A stretch of DNA of 64,000 bases, taken from Variovorax dokdonensis. GTDB lineage: Bacteria; Pseudomonadota; Gammaproteobacteria; Burkholderiales; Burkholderiaceae_C. The position numbers and the translations under genes were made by a program. The stretch lies in the NCBI RefSeq assembly GCF_030316895.1, contig NZ_JASZYV010000001.1, forward strand, positions 1,736,001 through 1,800,000, written 5' to 3'. This document shows positions 1-8,151 of the stretch, one piece after another. Under the pieces are notes generated by a model. The model did not search any database and was not told where the DNA came from. It worked only from the letters and a program-made list of their open reading frames with translations. Each line of letters opens with the position of its first letter. The stretch's first letter is position 1.

Positions 1-133
1 CGGCCCCGCCTTGCAGTAGTTCGAGCATGGTGGAAGGCAGCTGCGCATCTGCACGGGGCAAGTCGACAATGGTGTCTTCCACGATCTTGCCGATGGAAGT
101 GCGGCCGTCGTGGCGAAAGGTGACGAGTTTCAT
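1..133 (-). CDS. Fumarylacetoacetate hydrolase family protein, N-terminal part (runs off window)
   Basis: Only the first 44 codons lie in the window. The reading starts MKLVTFRHDGRTSIGKIVED, which matches the start of FAH-family hydrolases; these open C-C bonds of acylpyruvates or decarboxylate ring-cleavage products using a divalent metal. The catalytic domain lies beyond the left edge, so no metal ligands can be checked. It is the last visible gene of a leftward operon with a monooxygenase, an extradiol dioxygenase and a GST, 33 bases after the MFS gene, so a role late in aromatic-ring breakdown is likely. A second FAH gene sits at the far end of the divergent operon. The ATG has no strong Shine-Dalgarno sequence. 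The family call is good; the substrate is unknown. Confidence 0.72.
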   Translation of the reverse strand, partial: MKLVTFRHDGRTSIGKIVEDTIVDLPRADAQLPSTMLELLQGGA

Positions 134-166
134 GGATCGCTGTTCTGTGAAGAAGAAAATAAAGAG

Positions 167-1429
167 TCAATGCGCCACCGGGTCGGCACCAGCTCGTCTC
201 GCCGGAGTCGAGCCAACGCCCGCGGCCGGATATGGATAGGCCCGCGGCATCTGCAGCATGGCAATCGCCGCGCCCACCAGGACGACGAAGAAAGCCATCA
301 GCGTGGGCCGGTACGAGCCGAAGACGTCAAAGGTCGCGCCCATGGCAAAGGGGCCGATTGCCGCGCCCACGGTGAAAATGGCGAACAGGTAGCCGTACAC
401 CTGCCCGAAGGCGCGAAGGCCGAAGTAGCGGCTTTGCAGGTAGCCGATCAGGTCCACTTCCGCTCCAAGGCCGAGCCCGACGAGAACCGCGCCGGTGGCG
501 GTCACCGCGATGTCGGAGCTGGAGAGCAGTACGAGCACGCCCAGCGCCGGCATCGCGATGAAGGCGACGGCCACGTAGGGCCCGTGAAAGCGGTCGAGGA
601 ACCAGCCGCACAGCAGACGCCCCACGATGAGCGATGGCCCAATCGCGCCGAACACCGCCACCGCGCGCTCGGCCGGAATACCGCGGTCGGTCAGCAGCGC
701 CACCAGGTGGAAGATGATGCCGTTGGCCACCACCGGGATGCAGGTGAACACCACCGCGAGGATCCAGAAGCTGCGGCTGCGCACGACCGTGTGCGCATCC
801 AACCCTGGAAGCAGCGCGGCCGCGTGGGCGCCGGTGCCGACGGTGCCGCGCACGTTCGGCTCGCGCAAGAACAAGCCGACCGCAGGGAAAGCGATGGCGA
901 ACACGGTGATGCCCAGGGCGAGGAAGGCGCCGCGCCAGCCGAAGTGTTCCAGGTACACCTGCGAGAGCTTGGGCACCAGCGCGGCGCCCAGGCCGACGCC
1001 GGTCATGGCTACGCCCAGCGCGATGCCGCGGCGATGGTCGAAGGCGGCGGCGATCGACTTTGCATAGGGCAGGGGGGCCTGGCCCGCGCTGAACAGGCCG
1101 ACCACGCAGAACATGGCGCAGAACACCAGCGCCGCGGCTGGCGCGAGCGCCATGGCAGCAGTGGCCACCGCGAACAACGCGATCGCCGCCAGCGTCACGC
1201 GCTTGATGCCGTGCCGGTCGATCAGGCGCCCAACGAAAGGCGTGGCGATGGCCGCGCAGAGTGTGCCGATGCCCACGGCCGCCGACGGGATGGTTCTCGG
1301 CCAGCCGAACTCGGCCATGATGGGCTTCATCAGGACCGAGGTAGAGAACTGAAGGATCGTGACGTTTCCGACGATCAGGCCGAGCACCGACCCGAACACG
1401 ATCCACCATGGGTTGCGAAAGACTTTCAT
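167..1429 (-). CDS. MFS transporter (monocarboxylate/oxalate-formate antiporter type)
   Basis: The 420-residue protein has about twelve hydrophobic segments. The stretch GRLIDRHGIKR after the second segment is the loop 2-3 motif typical of the major facilitator superfamily. Overall it resembles MCT/OFA-type carriers, which move organic acids across the inner membrane. I chose the ATG giving MKVFRNPWWIVFG because it begins just before the first membrane span; the open frame continues upstream but there it is the antisense of the flavin reductase gene. It lies between the flavin reductase gene and the FAH gene of the leftward operon, which suggests uptake or efflux of the aromatic substrate or an acid intermediate. 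The substrate cannot be read from the sequence. Confidence 0.85.
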   Translation of the reverse strand: MKVFRNPWWIVFGSVLGLIVGNVTILQFSTSVLMKPIMAEFGWPRTIPSAAVGIGTLCAAIATPFVGRLIDRHGIKRVTLAAIALFAVATAAMALAPAAALVFCAMFCVVGLFSAGQAPLPYAKSIAAAFDHRRGIALGVAMTGVGLGAALVPKLSQVYLEHFGWRGAFLALGITVFAIAFPAVGLFLREPNVRGTVGTGAHAAALLPGLDAHTVVRSRSFWILAVVFTCIPVVANGIIFHLVALLTDRGIPAERAVAVFGAIGPSLIVGRLLCGWFLDRFHGPYVAVAFIAMPALGVLVLLSSSDIAVTATGAVLVGLGLGAEVDLIGYLQSRYFGLRAFGQVYGYLFAIFTVGAAIGPFAMGATFDVFGSYRPTLMAFFVVLVGAAIAMLQMPRAYPYPAAGVGSTPARRAGADPVAH

Positions 1430-1470
1430 GCTTGTCTCCTCACGTCTTGTTGATTGAAGGCTGGCAGGAA

Positions 1471-2073
1471 CTAGGCGCCGTGTCCGAGAAAGCGCCCGGC
1501 ATGGAAAAGCAAGGGTTCGCGCTCCGCATGGGCGAAGCGCTCGACCCGGCCGATGAAGATGACGTGGTCGCCGCCATCGACCATCGATGCCTTGCGGCAT
1601 TCGAAGCGCGCCAGCGGATCGCGGATCACCGGCACATTGCCCAGGCCTGGCTCGAACTCGTCGCGAAAGGCGGCGAACTTGTCTTCCGCCGGGCGCGCGA
1701 AGTGCATGGCCAGCGCATGCTGGTGATGGGCCATGACGTGCACGGCGAAATGCTCGGCTTGTTCGAATGCGCGCAAGCTCGGCGCCATGCGGCCCAGGCA
1801 CCACGCGACGAGCGGCGGGTCCAGCGACACCGAGGTGAAGGAATTCACCGTCAGCCCGGCGGCCTGGCCGCCGGCCGTGCGGGTGGTGACCACGCATACG
1901 CCGGTAGCGAAGCGCCCTAGCGCCGTGCGCAGCTCGCGCGGGTCGATGGCGGCGTCACCCGGCGCGGGCCGCGCGGCAGCCGCCACGGCCGCATCGAAGG
2001 AATCGTTCGCGGCGGTCCACCATGCCAGCTCGGCCTCGAGCATCTCGCGCCCAGTGAGTTCGGGTGTGCTCAT
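1471..2073 (-). CDS. Flavin reductase, small component of a two-component monooxygenase
   Basis: The 200-residue protein belongs to the flavin reductase/DIM6-NTAB family (HpaC, HsaB type). Near residue 55 it has LGRFATGVCVVTT followed by GLTVNSFTSVSLDPPL, the family's flavin-binding signature. The central part FAVHVMAHHQHALAMHFA and the later VDGGDHVIFIGRV are also typical. Such enzymes use NAD(P)H to make free reduced FMN or FAD for a partner oxygenase. The partner is probably the acyl-CoA-dehydrogenase-fold monooxygenase two genes upstream. Its start overlaps the stop of the extradiol dioxygenase gene by four bases, implying coupled translation. About 40 N-terminal residues precede the family domain, more than in HpaC. 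Confidence 0.85.
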   Translation of the reverse strand: MSTPELTGREMLEAELAWWTAANDSFDAAVAAAARPAPGDAAIDPRELRTALGRFATGVCVVTTRTAGGQAAGLTVNSFTSVSLDPPLVAWCLGRMAPSLRAFEQAEHFAVHVMAHHQHALAMHFARPAEDKFAAFRDEFEPGLGNVPVIRDPLARFECRKASMVDGGDHVIFIGRVERFAHAEREPLLFHAGRFLGHGA

Positions 2074-2984
2074 GCGCCCTCCGAGACAAGGTCGGGCGTG
2101 CTGTTTGGCCCGGCGCCGGTGAAGCAGCGGGGGTCGCGCTCGGAGCCCCAAGCGTCCAGCCACTCCGGGCGGAGCGGCAGTTCGCGCGCCTCGCGCGCAT
2201 GCTCCTCGGGGAAGGCCTCCATGCCGAAGCTGTACTCCATGGTGAGCCGGTCCGGATCGAGGAAATAGAGGAACACGCTTTCCGAGGCCGGATGACGCCC
2301 TGGCCCGAACACCACCGGCGACTGCGCCTTGCGCAACCGGGAAAGCGCGCGGCCGATGTCGTCGATTTCCGAAACCATGTAGTTCACGTGGTGCAGGCTG
2401 TGGCTGGTCGACTTGGCGATGCCGATGCCGTGATGCCACGGGTTGGGCCACACGCGCATGAAAGTGACCATCTCGCCGACGGCGTCGGACACGCGAAAGT
2501 TCAGCACGTCGCGCCAGAAGGCAATCGCTTCCTTGGGCTTCGGCGTGTTGAACACGACATGGCCCAGACGCTGGATGCGCGCCACGCTGGGCAGGAAAGG
2601 ACGGGCTGCGTCTGCGAGTGGAAGATAGAACTCGATGACGGCGCCCACCAGCGGTTCGTAAACGCGCACCGCGCGCTGCTGCATGTGGCGGGCGCAAAGT
2701 GAAGGCGACACGTCCTGCACTTGGAGACCTGCTTGCTCGAGGCGCGCACGCAGGGGGGCGAACTGCGCTTCATCTTCCAGCGCAAAGCCTGCGACGCGAA
2801 GGCCGGCGCTCGCCGCTTCGTGCAGCACCACGTTGTGATGATCGTGGTCGCAACGCAGAAGCAGTTCGCCGTCCGCGCCGATGGCTACAAACTGCAGGCC
2901 AACGACCTCCTCGTAGAAGCGGCGAGCGCGCGCAAGATCTGTGACATTCAACTCGACGCGGCCGAACTTGCGGAATCGGATCAT
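2070..2984 (-). CDS. Two-domain extradiol (VOC) ring-cleavage dioxygenase
   Basis: The 304-residue length and two-module VOC layout match catechol 2,3-dioxygenase / BphC / HsaC enzymes, which cleave catechols next to the hydroxyls with Fe(II) and O2. The metal-binding triad is visible in the C-terminal module: His in QRLGHVVFN, His in LHHVNYMV and Glu in DRLTMEYSF. The N-terminal module (FGRVELNVTDLARARRFYEE) has no ligand His at the matching place, as expected for its structural role. WHHGIGIAKS carries the second-shell histidine region of the active site. It sits between the monooxygenase and reductase genes, so the likely sequence is hydroxylation to a catechol and then meta-cleavage. The exact substrate is unknown. 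Confidence 0.85.
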   Translation of the reverse strand: MIRFRKFGRVELNVTDLARARRFYEEVVGLQFVAIGADGELLLRCDHDHHNVVLHEAASAGLRVAGFALEDEAQFAPLRARLEQAGLQVQDVSPSLCARHMQQRAVRVYEPLVGAVIEFYLPLADAARPFLPSVARIQRLGHVVFNTPKPKEAIAFWRDVLNFRVSDAVGEMVTFMRVWPNPWHHGIGIAKSTSHSLHHVNYMVSEIDDIGRALSRLRKAQSPVVFGPGRHPASESVFLYFLDPDRLTMEYSFGMEAFPEEHAREARELPLRPEWLDAWGSERDPRCFTGAGPNSTPDLVSEGA

Positions 2985-3007
2985 GTTCGTTGCTCCTGAT
3001 TGCGCGC

Positions 3008-4252
3008 TCAGAACTGGCCGCGCGGCGGCAGACCCAGGCGCAACTGGCCCACCATGGTGGAGACGGCGTTCCAGTTGACGCTGATGTGGTGCGCTACGGC
3101 ATTGACGTCGCGCCAGGCGCGCTGGATGCCGCTGTCCAGGTGGATGCCCGTTCCGCCCACAACGTCGTACAAGCCGTTGACGGCTTGCACGCACAATTTC
3201 ACCGCGTAGGCATGGCCGCGGCGGAACTCGATGCGCTGTTCCTTGGAGATCTTCTCGCGTGCGGCGCTGAACTCGGTTGCCGCGCGCAGGTCGCGCTGAA
3301 GGATCAACTGCGCGGCATCCACCGCGGCTTCGGCTTCTGCCACGGCTGTCTGCACATGGCCGAATTGCGCAATCGTGGAACCTCCGCCGGCAAACGCGCC
3401 GCGCGTAGCCCGGGTGGCGACGCTCTCGACGAATTCGTCCAGCGCGCCCTGCAGCGCAGCGATTGCCGGGTTGGCCAGCAACGGGGGAAAGCCGCTGAGG
3501 AAGGGGATGCGAAATAGCGCACCATCGTTGACCAGCGCGCCGGGCGCCTGCTGTTCCAACACGTCGGCAAAGCTCACGCTGCGATGCGCGGGCACGAAAA
3601 CGGCCTCTTCGACGGCGATGTCCTTGCTGCCGGTGCCGGCCAGGCCGACGGTGTGCCAGGTGTCGATGATCTGGTAGTCGGAGCGCGGCAACAGCAGGTA
3701 CATGGGACGTGGCGGCTTGCCGTCACCCTCGTCGACCAGGCTGCCCAGCGCGAGCCACGAAGCGTTGTCGCAGTTGCTTGCGAAGCTCCATCGTCCTTGC
3801 AAGCGATAGCCGCCGTCGGCGCGCGTGGCCTTTCCAGTAGGCGCGATGCATGCGGCCAGCAGCGTGTCAGGGTCTTGGCCCCAAACGTCTTCCTGAGCTT
3901 CGAGCGGAAACATGCCCAGGGTCCATGAGTTGGCGGCGCTCAGGCCGTAGCACCAACCCGTGGAAGTGCAGCCGCGGCCAACTTCGAATGCGAGTTGGCG
4001 CAGTTCTTCCAAGCTGAGTTCATGGCCGCCGAAGCGGCGTGGCTGCACGGCGCGATAGAGGCCGGCGTCCTTGATCAGGGCCGTCACTTCCGCGCTCACG
4101 CGGCGCTCGCGCTCGGTCTGCTGCGCACGCCCGCGCACAAGCGGAGAGAGCTTGCGCGCGCGCTCCAGCAGCTCGTTGAACTCGGGCCGCTCGGCGCGGG
4201 CAGGAAAAGTGGCGCGGCTGGGGCGCTCAAGGGTGGCTACTTCAGTGTTCAT
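3008..4252 (-). CDS. Acyl-CoA dehydrogenase-fold flavin-dependent monooxygenase, large component
   Basis: The 414-residue protein has the acyl-CoA dehydrogenase fold as used by group D monooxygenases (HsaA, HpaB-C2, pigment-production hydroxylases). Visible family marks are LYRAVQPRRFGGHELS near residue 70, CTSTGWCYGLSAANSW near 95, GRWSFASNCDNASW near 155 and DTWHTVGLAGTGSKD near 205. A true dehydrogenase would have a catalytic Glu and acyl-CoA contacts that I do not see. It probably hydroxylates a phenol using flavin reduced by the nearby small component. The stop of the upstream GST gene overlaps this start by four bases. The start MNTEVATLERP is the only reasonable ATG before the domain. 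Confidence 0.83.
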   Translation of the reverse strand: MNTEVATLERPSRATFPARAERPEFNELLERARKLSPLVRGRAQQTERERRVSAEVTALIKDAGLYRAVQPRRFGGHELSLEELRQLAFEVGRGCTSTGWCYGLSAANSWTLGMFPLEAQEDVWGQDPDTLLAACIAPTGKATRADGGYRLQGRWSFASNCDNASWLALGSLVDEGDGKPPRPMYLLLPRSDYQIIDTWHTVGLAGTGSKDIAVEEAVFVPAHRSVSFADVLEQQAPGALVNDGALFRIPFLSGFPPLLANPAIAALQGALDEFVESVATRATRGAFAGGGSTIAQFGHVQTAVAEAEAAVDAAQLILQRDLRAATEFSAAREKISKEQRIEFRRGHAYAVKLCVQAVNGLYDVVGGTGIHLDSGIQRAWRDVNAVAHHISVNWNAVSTMVGQLRLGLPPRGQF

Positions 4253-5070
4253 GGGGTCTCCGTGCGATGAGGGGTGGCGGCAAGCGCATGCGATTTCAGG
4301 CCGACTTCCTCGTAGCCGCCGCCCGACTCATCGGGCCACTCGACAGCGACTTTGAAGGCGGGGCGTTGCGCCAGCTGGTCGTACCAGCGAGCGACGTTGG
4401 GGCGCGTCGACTGCGACCAGTACCGTCCTGCGCCGAGGGCGTACAGCCGGTACATGTAGGGCGCCAAGCAGATGTCCGCGAGCGAGAAGGTTCCGACGAT
4501 CCATCGACGCCCGTCACCTTCGGGAGCGAAGTCTGGCGATGCAAGCACGGCCTCGACCTTGTCGAGCAGAACCTGGATTTCCTGTGCGCATTTCGCCAGT
4601 TCCTGCTCGTCGATCTCGCCACGCAGCGCACGGCCGTGCATGTCGTTCAGGAAGCGAGACGGCCGCTTGTCGACATGCGCCCGCAGAATGTCTTCGCTCC
4701 AGCGCAGGCGCAGCTTCGGCAGGATGTACTTCACGAGCGTGAGCTTCACGATGGGCGTGAAGCTGTCGTCGCACATCCTGATGAATTCGCGCATGCGGGC
4801 ACGGGCAAGGGCGTCGGCGGGCACGAGTGCGGGGCCGTCGAACGCTTCGTCGATGTACTCGTTGATCACCAGCGATTCGCGCACCGGCACGCCGTTGTGC
4901 ACCAGCGTGGGAACCACGCCGTCTGGGTTCAGGGCGAGGTAGTCGGGCTGTAGCTGCTCGAACCTGAACAGGTCGACGTAGCGGCTGGTCCATTCGACTT
5001 TCTTTTCCTCGAGCGCCATGCGCACGCGCACCGAGCACACGGAACTCCAGAAGTGATGCAGCTCCACCAT
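4249..5070 (-). CDS. Glutathione S-transferase family protein, first gene of the leftward operon
   Basis: The 273-residue protein has an N-terminal thioredoxin-fold GST domain with the hallmark GVVPTLVHNGVPVRESLVI, in which the cis-proline and the Glu-Ser pair contact glutathione. A helical C-terminal domain follows, with FSLADICLAPYMYRLYAL. Some GSTs next to ring-cleavage dioxygenases isomerise maleylpyruvate or maleylacetoacetate before an FAH-family hydrolase acts, and this operon also ends in an FAH gene. The start at MVELHHFW follows a good ribosome binding site (AAGGAGA about six bases before the ATG) and fits the family; longer frames upstream lack one. The isomerase role is inference; detoxification is also possible. 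Confidence 0.85.
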   Translation of the reverse strand: MVELHHFWSSVCSVRVRMALEEKKVEWTSRYVDLFRFEQLQPDYLALNPDGVVPTLVHNGVPVRESLVINEYIDEAFDGPALVPADALARARMREFIRMCDDSFTPIVKLTLVKYILPKLRLRWSEDILRAHVDKRPSRFLNDMHGRALRGEIDEQELAKCAQEIQVLLDKVEAVLASPDFAPEGDGRRWIVGTFSLADICLAPYMYRLYALGAGRYWSQSTRPNVARWYDQLAQRPAFKVAVEWPDESGGGYEEVGLKSHALAATPHRTETP

Positions 5071-5149
5071 TGGCCGTCTCCTTGACTGTTTGCGTCTTCG
5101 CGACTGTGCGATGACTGCAGTTGTGAGGCGGTGAATTGCAACATCAAAA

Positions 5150-5165
5150 GGTTGTTTAAGCAACC
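5150..5165. promoter_or_regulatory. Near-palindrome in the 306-base gap upstream of the GST operon
   Basis: GGTTGTTTAAGCAACC reads almost identically on the other strand, with five-base arms GGTTG/CAACC around TTAA. It lies about 80 bases before the GST start, where a promoter for the leftward operon is expected, so it may be a regulator site. The rest of the gap between the GST and GntR genes holds no convincing gene, terminator or RNA. Confidence 0.35.
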
Positions 5166-5376
5166 GTCATGACGCGCATCAGAACCCGTGGAAACCCTTG
5201 TGATGGTGCTGGCTGGAGGCATGGGGCGCCAACACTGGGCGGTGCGCAGTGCACTTCCTGGCGGGAGATTTCGAACGGCGGATTGACTGCGAAGCAGCGG
5301 TTGCGAACCGCCCGTTGTTCTTGCGGTGGGGCGCGGTGCCGCTCAGTTCGCGGACTTCGACGAGGCCGCCGTCGAA

Positions 5377-6108
5377 TCAGAGTTCGCGGGCACTTGAGCG
5401 CGCTGGCTCAGGGCGGGCGCGCGCCGTACCACCGGCTTCCTGCTCCCTTTGCGTGACCAGGGTATCGATGGAGTCGTTGAGTAGCTTGATCGTGAGGGGG
5501 ACGTCGCGGCTGACGGCGGCTTCCATGATCTCGCGGTGCTCCATGCGAGTGAATTCCGCGTCCAGTTGCCGGACATTGCGGCGGCGATGCCGGTCGGCGC
5601 AATCGAACAACTGCTCGTGAAAATCGAGCAGCCACTTCGAAGGGCATGCCGCAATGACAGCGGCGTGGAACTTCCGGTGAAGAAGTTCCCACTCGCGGTT
5701 GGTCTGGCCCGACTCAGTGGTCATGGGGCAGCGCCACATGCGGTGGTAGGCGAATACGACGGCTTCTTCCCACGCATCGTCCGCGTGCAGGAGCGACTCC
5801 CGCACGACCAATTCATTGAGCAGCTTGCGCGCGTGGATCAACTCCAGGAGATCGGCGTCGGACAAGGTGGCTACTCGAAAGCCCCGGCGGTCAACCAGCT
5901 CGACCAGCCGGACCGACGTCAGGCGGTTGAGCGCTTCGCGGATTGGGCTGGCGCCAACCTGGTAGTGCTCCTGCAGGGTCTCGATGCGCAGTTTTTCGCC
6001 CGGCGGCCACTGGCCTTCCAGGATGTCCTCTCGCAGTCGCTCGAACACCATGCTGGCGAGCGTCGAGCCTTGCGTGTCTTCGCTGATCGATGAGGGATTT
6101 CGGCTCAT
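5377..6108 (-). CDS. GntR family transcriptional regulator (FadR/FCD type)
   Basis: The 243-residue protein has an N-terminal winged helix (VFERLREDILEGQWPPGEKL then GASPIREALNRLTSVRLVEL, residues about 20-85). A helical FCD effector domain follows, with the metal or ligand histidine region WELLHRKFHAAVIAA. FCD regulators usually bind organic acids and repress nearby catabolic operons. It lies between the leftward GST-monooxygenase operon and the rightward dioxygenase-transport operon, so it probably controls both. I used the ATG giving MSRNPSSISED; the frame extends to an ATG at 6249, but that would run through the divergent promoter region and the paired palindromes there. The effector is not known. 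Confidence 0.85.
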   Translation of the reverse strand: MSRNPSSISEDTQGSTLASMVFERLREDILEGQWPPGEKLRIETLQEHYQVGASPIREALNRLTSVRLVELVDRRGFRVATLSDADLLELIHARKLLNELVVRESLLHADDAWEEAVVFAYHRMWRCPMTTESGQTNREWELLHRKFHAAVIAACPSKWLLDFHEQLFDCADRHRRRNVRQLDAEFTRMEHREIMEAAVSRDVPLTIKLLNDSIDTLVTQREQEAGGTARARPEPARSSAREL

Positions 6109-6209
6109 GTCATTTGCATTGGCTGCGGCCGATTCTAGGTGCGCGGCTTCTCGAGCATTGATCGCGACAGAAGGGTTAGTACCGAGCGCCAAAGCGTATG
6201 GCCCGAATA

Positions 6210-6259
6210 TTATCGATAAAACAGAGACACAAGCACAAACAGCGACCACTTATCGATAG
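6210..6259. promoter_or_regulatory. Paired TTATCGATA sites between gntR and the dioxygenase gene
   Basis: TTATCGATAA, a perfect ten-base palindrome, occurs at 6210-6219, and TTATCGATAG at 6250-6259. They are exactly 40 bases apart, close to four helical turns, so a regulator could bind both on one face. The first overlaps a TATTAT stretch that could be a -10 box for the rightward operon. These are the best candidates for the GntR regulator's operators; that link is inference. Confidence 0.55.
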
Positions 6260-6272
6260 AAGTGAGGTAATT

Positions 6273-6854
6273 ATGGCCACGTCCATCAGGCCCAAGTCGT
6301 TCGCCCATGTCGTCTACCGCACGTATCAGTTCCAGGAAATGCTGGACTGGTATGTCAGGGTCTTTGGCGGAAAGGTGCAGTACCAGAACCCGGTGATCGC
6401 CTTCGTCACCTACGACGACGAGCACCACCGCGTGGCGCTGCTGAACCTGGGCATCGTGAAGGGCGAGTCCGATGCGCGTGCGCCGCGCGGACAACCCGGA
6501 ATGGACCATGTGGCCTATGGCTACCGCTCGCTCACCGAGCTGATGGACAAGTACGCGGAGCTGAAGGCTGCAGGCGTGATCCCGTATTGGTGCATCCACC
6601 ACGGCATCACCGTATCGCTTTACTACGCGGACCCCGACGGCAACCAGATGGAGTTTCAGGCTGACGCCTATGGCTCCAACGACGACGCCAACGCGTTCAT
6701 GTACGGGCCTCACTTCGAGACCAACCCCATCGGCGTCGAATTCGACCCAGAAGTCATGACGGCGCGCCTCAAGGCCGGCGAAAGCGAGTCGACGCTGCTG
6801 CGGCGCACCGAGCACCTGCCGGTGTCCGAGATTCGCGGCTCCTTGATGAGTTGA
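6273..6854 (+). CDS. One-domain VOC family extradiol-type dioxygenase
   Basis: The 193-residue protein is a VOC-fold enzyme with one set of likely Fe(II) ligands: His in KSFAHVVYRT (about residue 12), His in GMDHVAYGYRSL and Glu in DPDGNQMEFQAD. It resembles biphenyl-2,3-diol 1,2-dioxygenase-like proteins, half the size of the two-domain enzyme of the leftward operon. A C-terminal tail with TNPIGVEFDPE follows the domain and is common in this subgroup. The start follows GTGAGGTAATT, a fair ribosome binding site; an upstream frame exists but crosses the paired operator candidates. It heads the rightward operon before the Liv transporter. Ring cleavage is likely, but an isomerase or hydratase role cannot be excluded. 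Confidence 0.8.
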   Translation: MATSIRPKSFAHVVYRTYQFQEMLDWYVRVFGGKVQYQNPVIAFVTYDDEHHRVALLNLGIVKGESDARAPRGQPGMDHVAYGYRSLTELMDKYAELKAAGVIPYWCIHHGITVSLYYADPDGNQMEFQADAYGSNDDANAFMYGPHFETNPIGVEFDPEVMTARLKAGESESTLLRRTEHLPVSEIRGSLMS

Positions 6855-6920
6855 GCAGGCCACTCAGGGATCCGTGTTCGGCAGCAAATTCCTTCAACAG
6901 CGATACGAGGAGACGACTGA

Positions 6921-8123
6921 ATGACCATCGACCGCCGATCCTTTGCGGCTGCGCTGGGCGCCCTGGGCGCAACGACATGGTGGGGCTCGCGGGCCTTTGC
7001 GCAGCCGACCGGCACGCCTGTGCGCATCGGCGGCTCACTGGCGCTGACTGGGCCCCTGTCATCGGTCGGCATGGTGCACAAGCTCACCGGCGAGATCTAC
7101 ATCGATGAACTCAACAAGCGCGGTGGCCTGTTGGGAAGGCCCGTGGAATGGGTGCTGAAGGACGACCAGTCCAAGCCGGACCTCACGCGCACCCTTTATG
7201 AGCAACTGGTCACGTCCGACAAGGTGGACCTGCTGATCGGCCCCTACGGCACCAGCGCCATCCTGTCTGCCATGGGCGTGGCGCAGCGCTATGGCAAGAC
7301 GCTGGTGCATCACACGTTCGGCGTGCCGCCCCTGGCCAAGTACGACCAGCAGTTTTACAGCTGGGCACTCGGGCCTGAGCCCCAAAAGACGGTGCCGGCC
7401 ATCGTGTTCGACGCACTGGCGGCGGGTAACAAGGCGCCCAAGACACTTGCGGTGGTGACCAGCAAGTTCCCGTCGGTGCACTTCATCTCGATGGGTGTGC
7501 GCGAGGTTGCGAAGCAGCGCGGCATACGCGAGGTGCTGTTCCTCGAATGGGATTTCGGCAATCGTGATTTCGGTCCGATTGCCGCACGCATCAAGGACGC
7601 AGACCCCGATCTGATCTGGGGCGGCGCACTGGGCCTGGAGGCCAACCAGATCCTCGATGCGCTCAAGAAGATCGACTATGCGCCGCGCAGCAGCTTCTGG
7701 TATGCGCCCGCGCCCGGGCCGATGCTGAAGGCGCCGGAGGCGAACAACGCGCTGTCGCTCACCATCTTCGAGGACCATCCGCCCTTCACGAACAATCCGG
7801 TGGCGGCCCATTTCACGCAGGTCTTCCGCGAGCGAGCCACGCAGGCCAACCTGCCATCGAACACCGTCGAGGTACAGGCTGCGGCTTCGTACTCCGCCTG
7901 GCAGATCATCGATGCCGCGGTGAGTGCCACAAAGAGTCTGGACGACAAGGCCATCGCCACCTGGTTGCGCGCCAATCAGGTCGACACCATCCAGGGCAAG
8001 CTGCGCTTCAACGGGCCCAACAACTACGGTGATGACCTGAGCCGCGTCAAGCAGGTGCAGGACGGCAAATGGCTGGTTGTCCACCCGAAGGAGTGGGCTG
8101 CGCCGGGGGCGCGGCTTCGCTGA
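6921..8123 (+). CDS. ABC transporter substrate-binding protein, LivK type, Tat-exported
   Basis: The 400-residue periplasmic protein belongs to the branched-chain amino-acid/amide/aromatic binding family (Peripla_BP_6). It begins with a twin-arginine signal (TIDRRSFAAALGALGATTW, cleaved after RAFA), suggesting export in folded form. The mature start VRIGGSLALTGPLSSVG is the classic first strand and ligand loop. It is followed directly by LivH, LivM-LivG and LivF-like genes, completing an importer. In Burkholderiales such systems often take up aromatic acids as well as amino acids, and the flanking ring-cleavage genes favour that here. A clear GAGGAGA lies upstream of the ATG. The ligand is not known. 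Confidence 0.88.
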   Translation: MTIDRRSFAAALGALGATTWWGSRAFAQPTGTPVRIGGSLALTGPLSSVGMVHKLTGEIYIDELNKRGGLLGRPVEWVLKDDQSKPDLTRTLYEQLVTSDKVDLLIGPYGTSAILSAMGVAQRYGKTLVHHTFGVPPLAKYDQQFYSWALGPEPQKTVPAIVFDALAAGNKAPKTLAVVTSKFPSVHFISMGVREVAKQRGIREVLFLEWDFGNRDFGPIAARIKDADPDLIWGGALGLEANQILDALKKIDYAPRSSFWYAPAPGPMLKAPEANNALSLTIFEDHPPFTNNPVAAHFTQVFRERATQANLPSNTVEVQAAASYSAWQIIDAAVSATKSLDDKAIATWLRANQVDTIQGKLRFNGPNNYGDDLSRVKQVQDGKWLVVHPKEWAAPGARLR

Positions 8124-8151
8124 GCCGACGATAGCGAAGGCCGCGAATCCA

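Noticed and set aside
110..1453. A 447-codon rightward frame opposite the MFS gene
   Set aside because: It is His/Arg/Asp-rich without domain, and the other strand codes for a clear membrane transporter.
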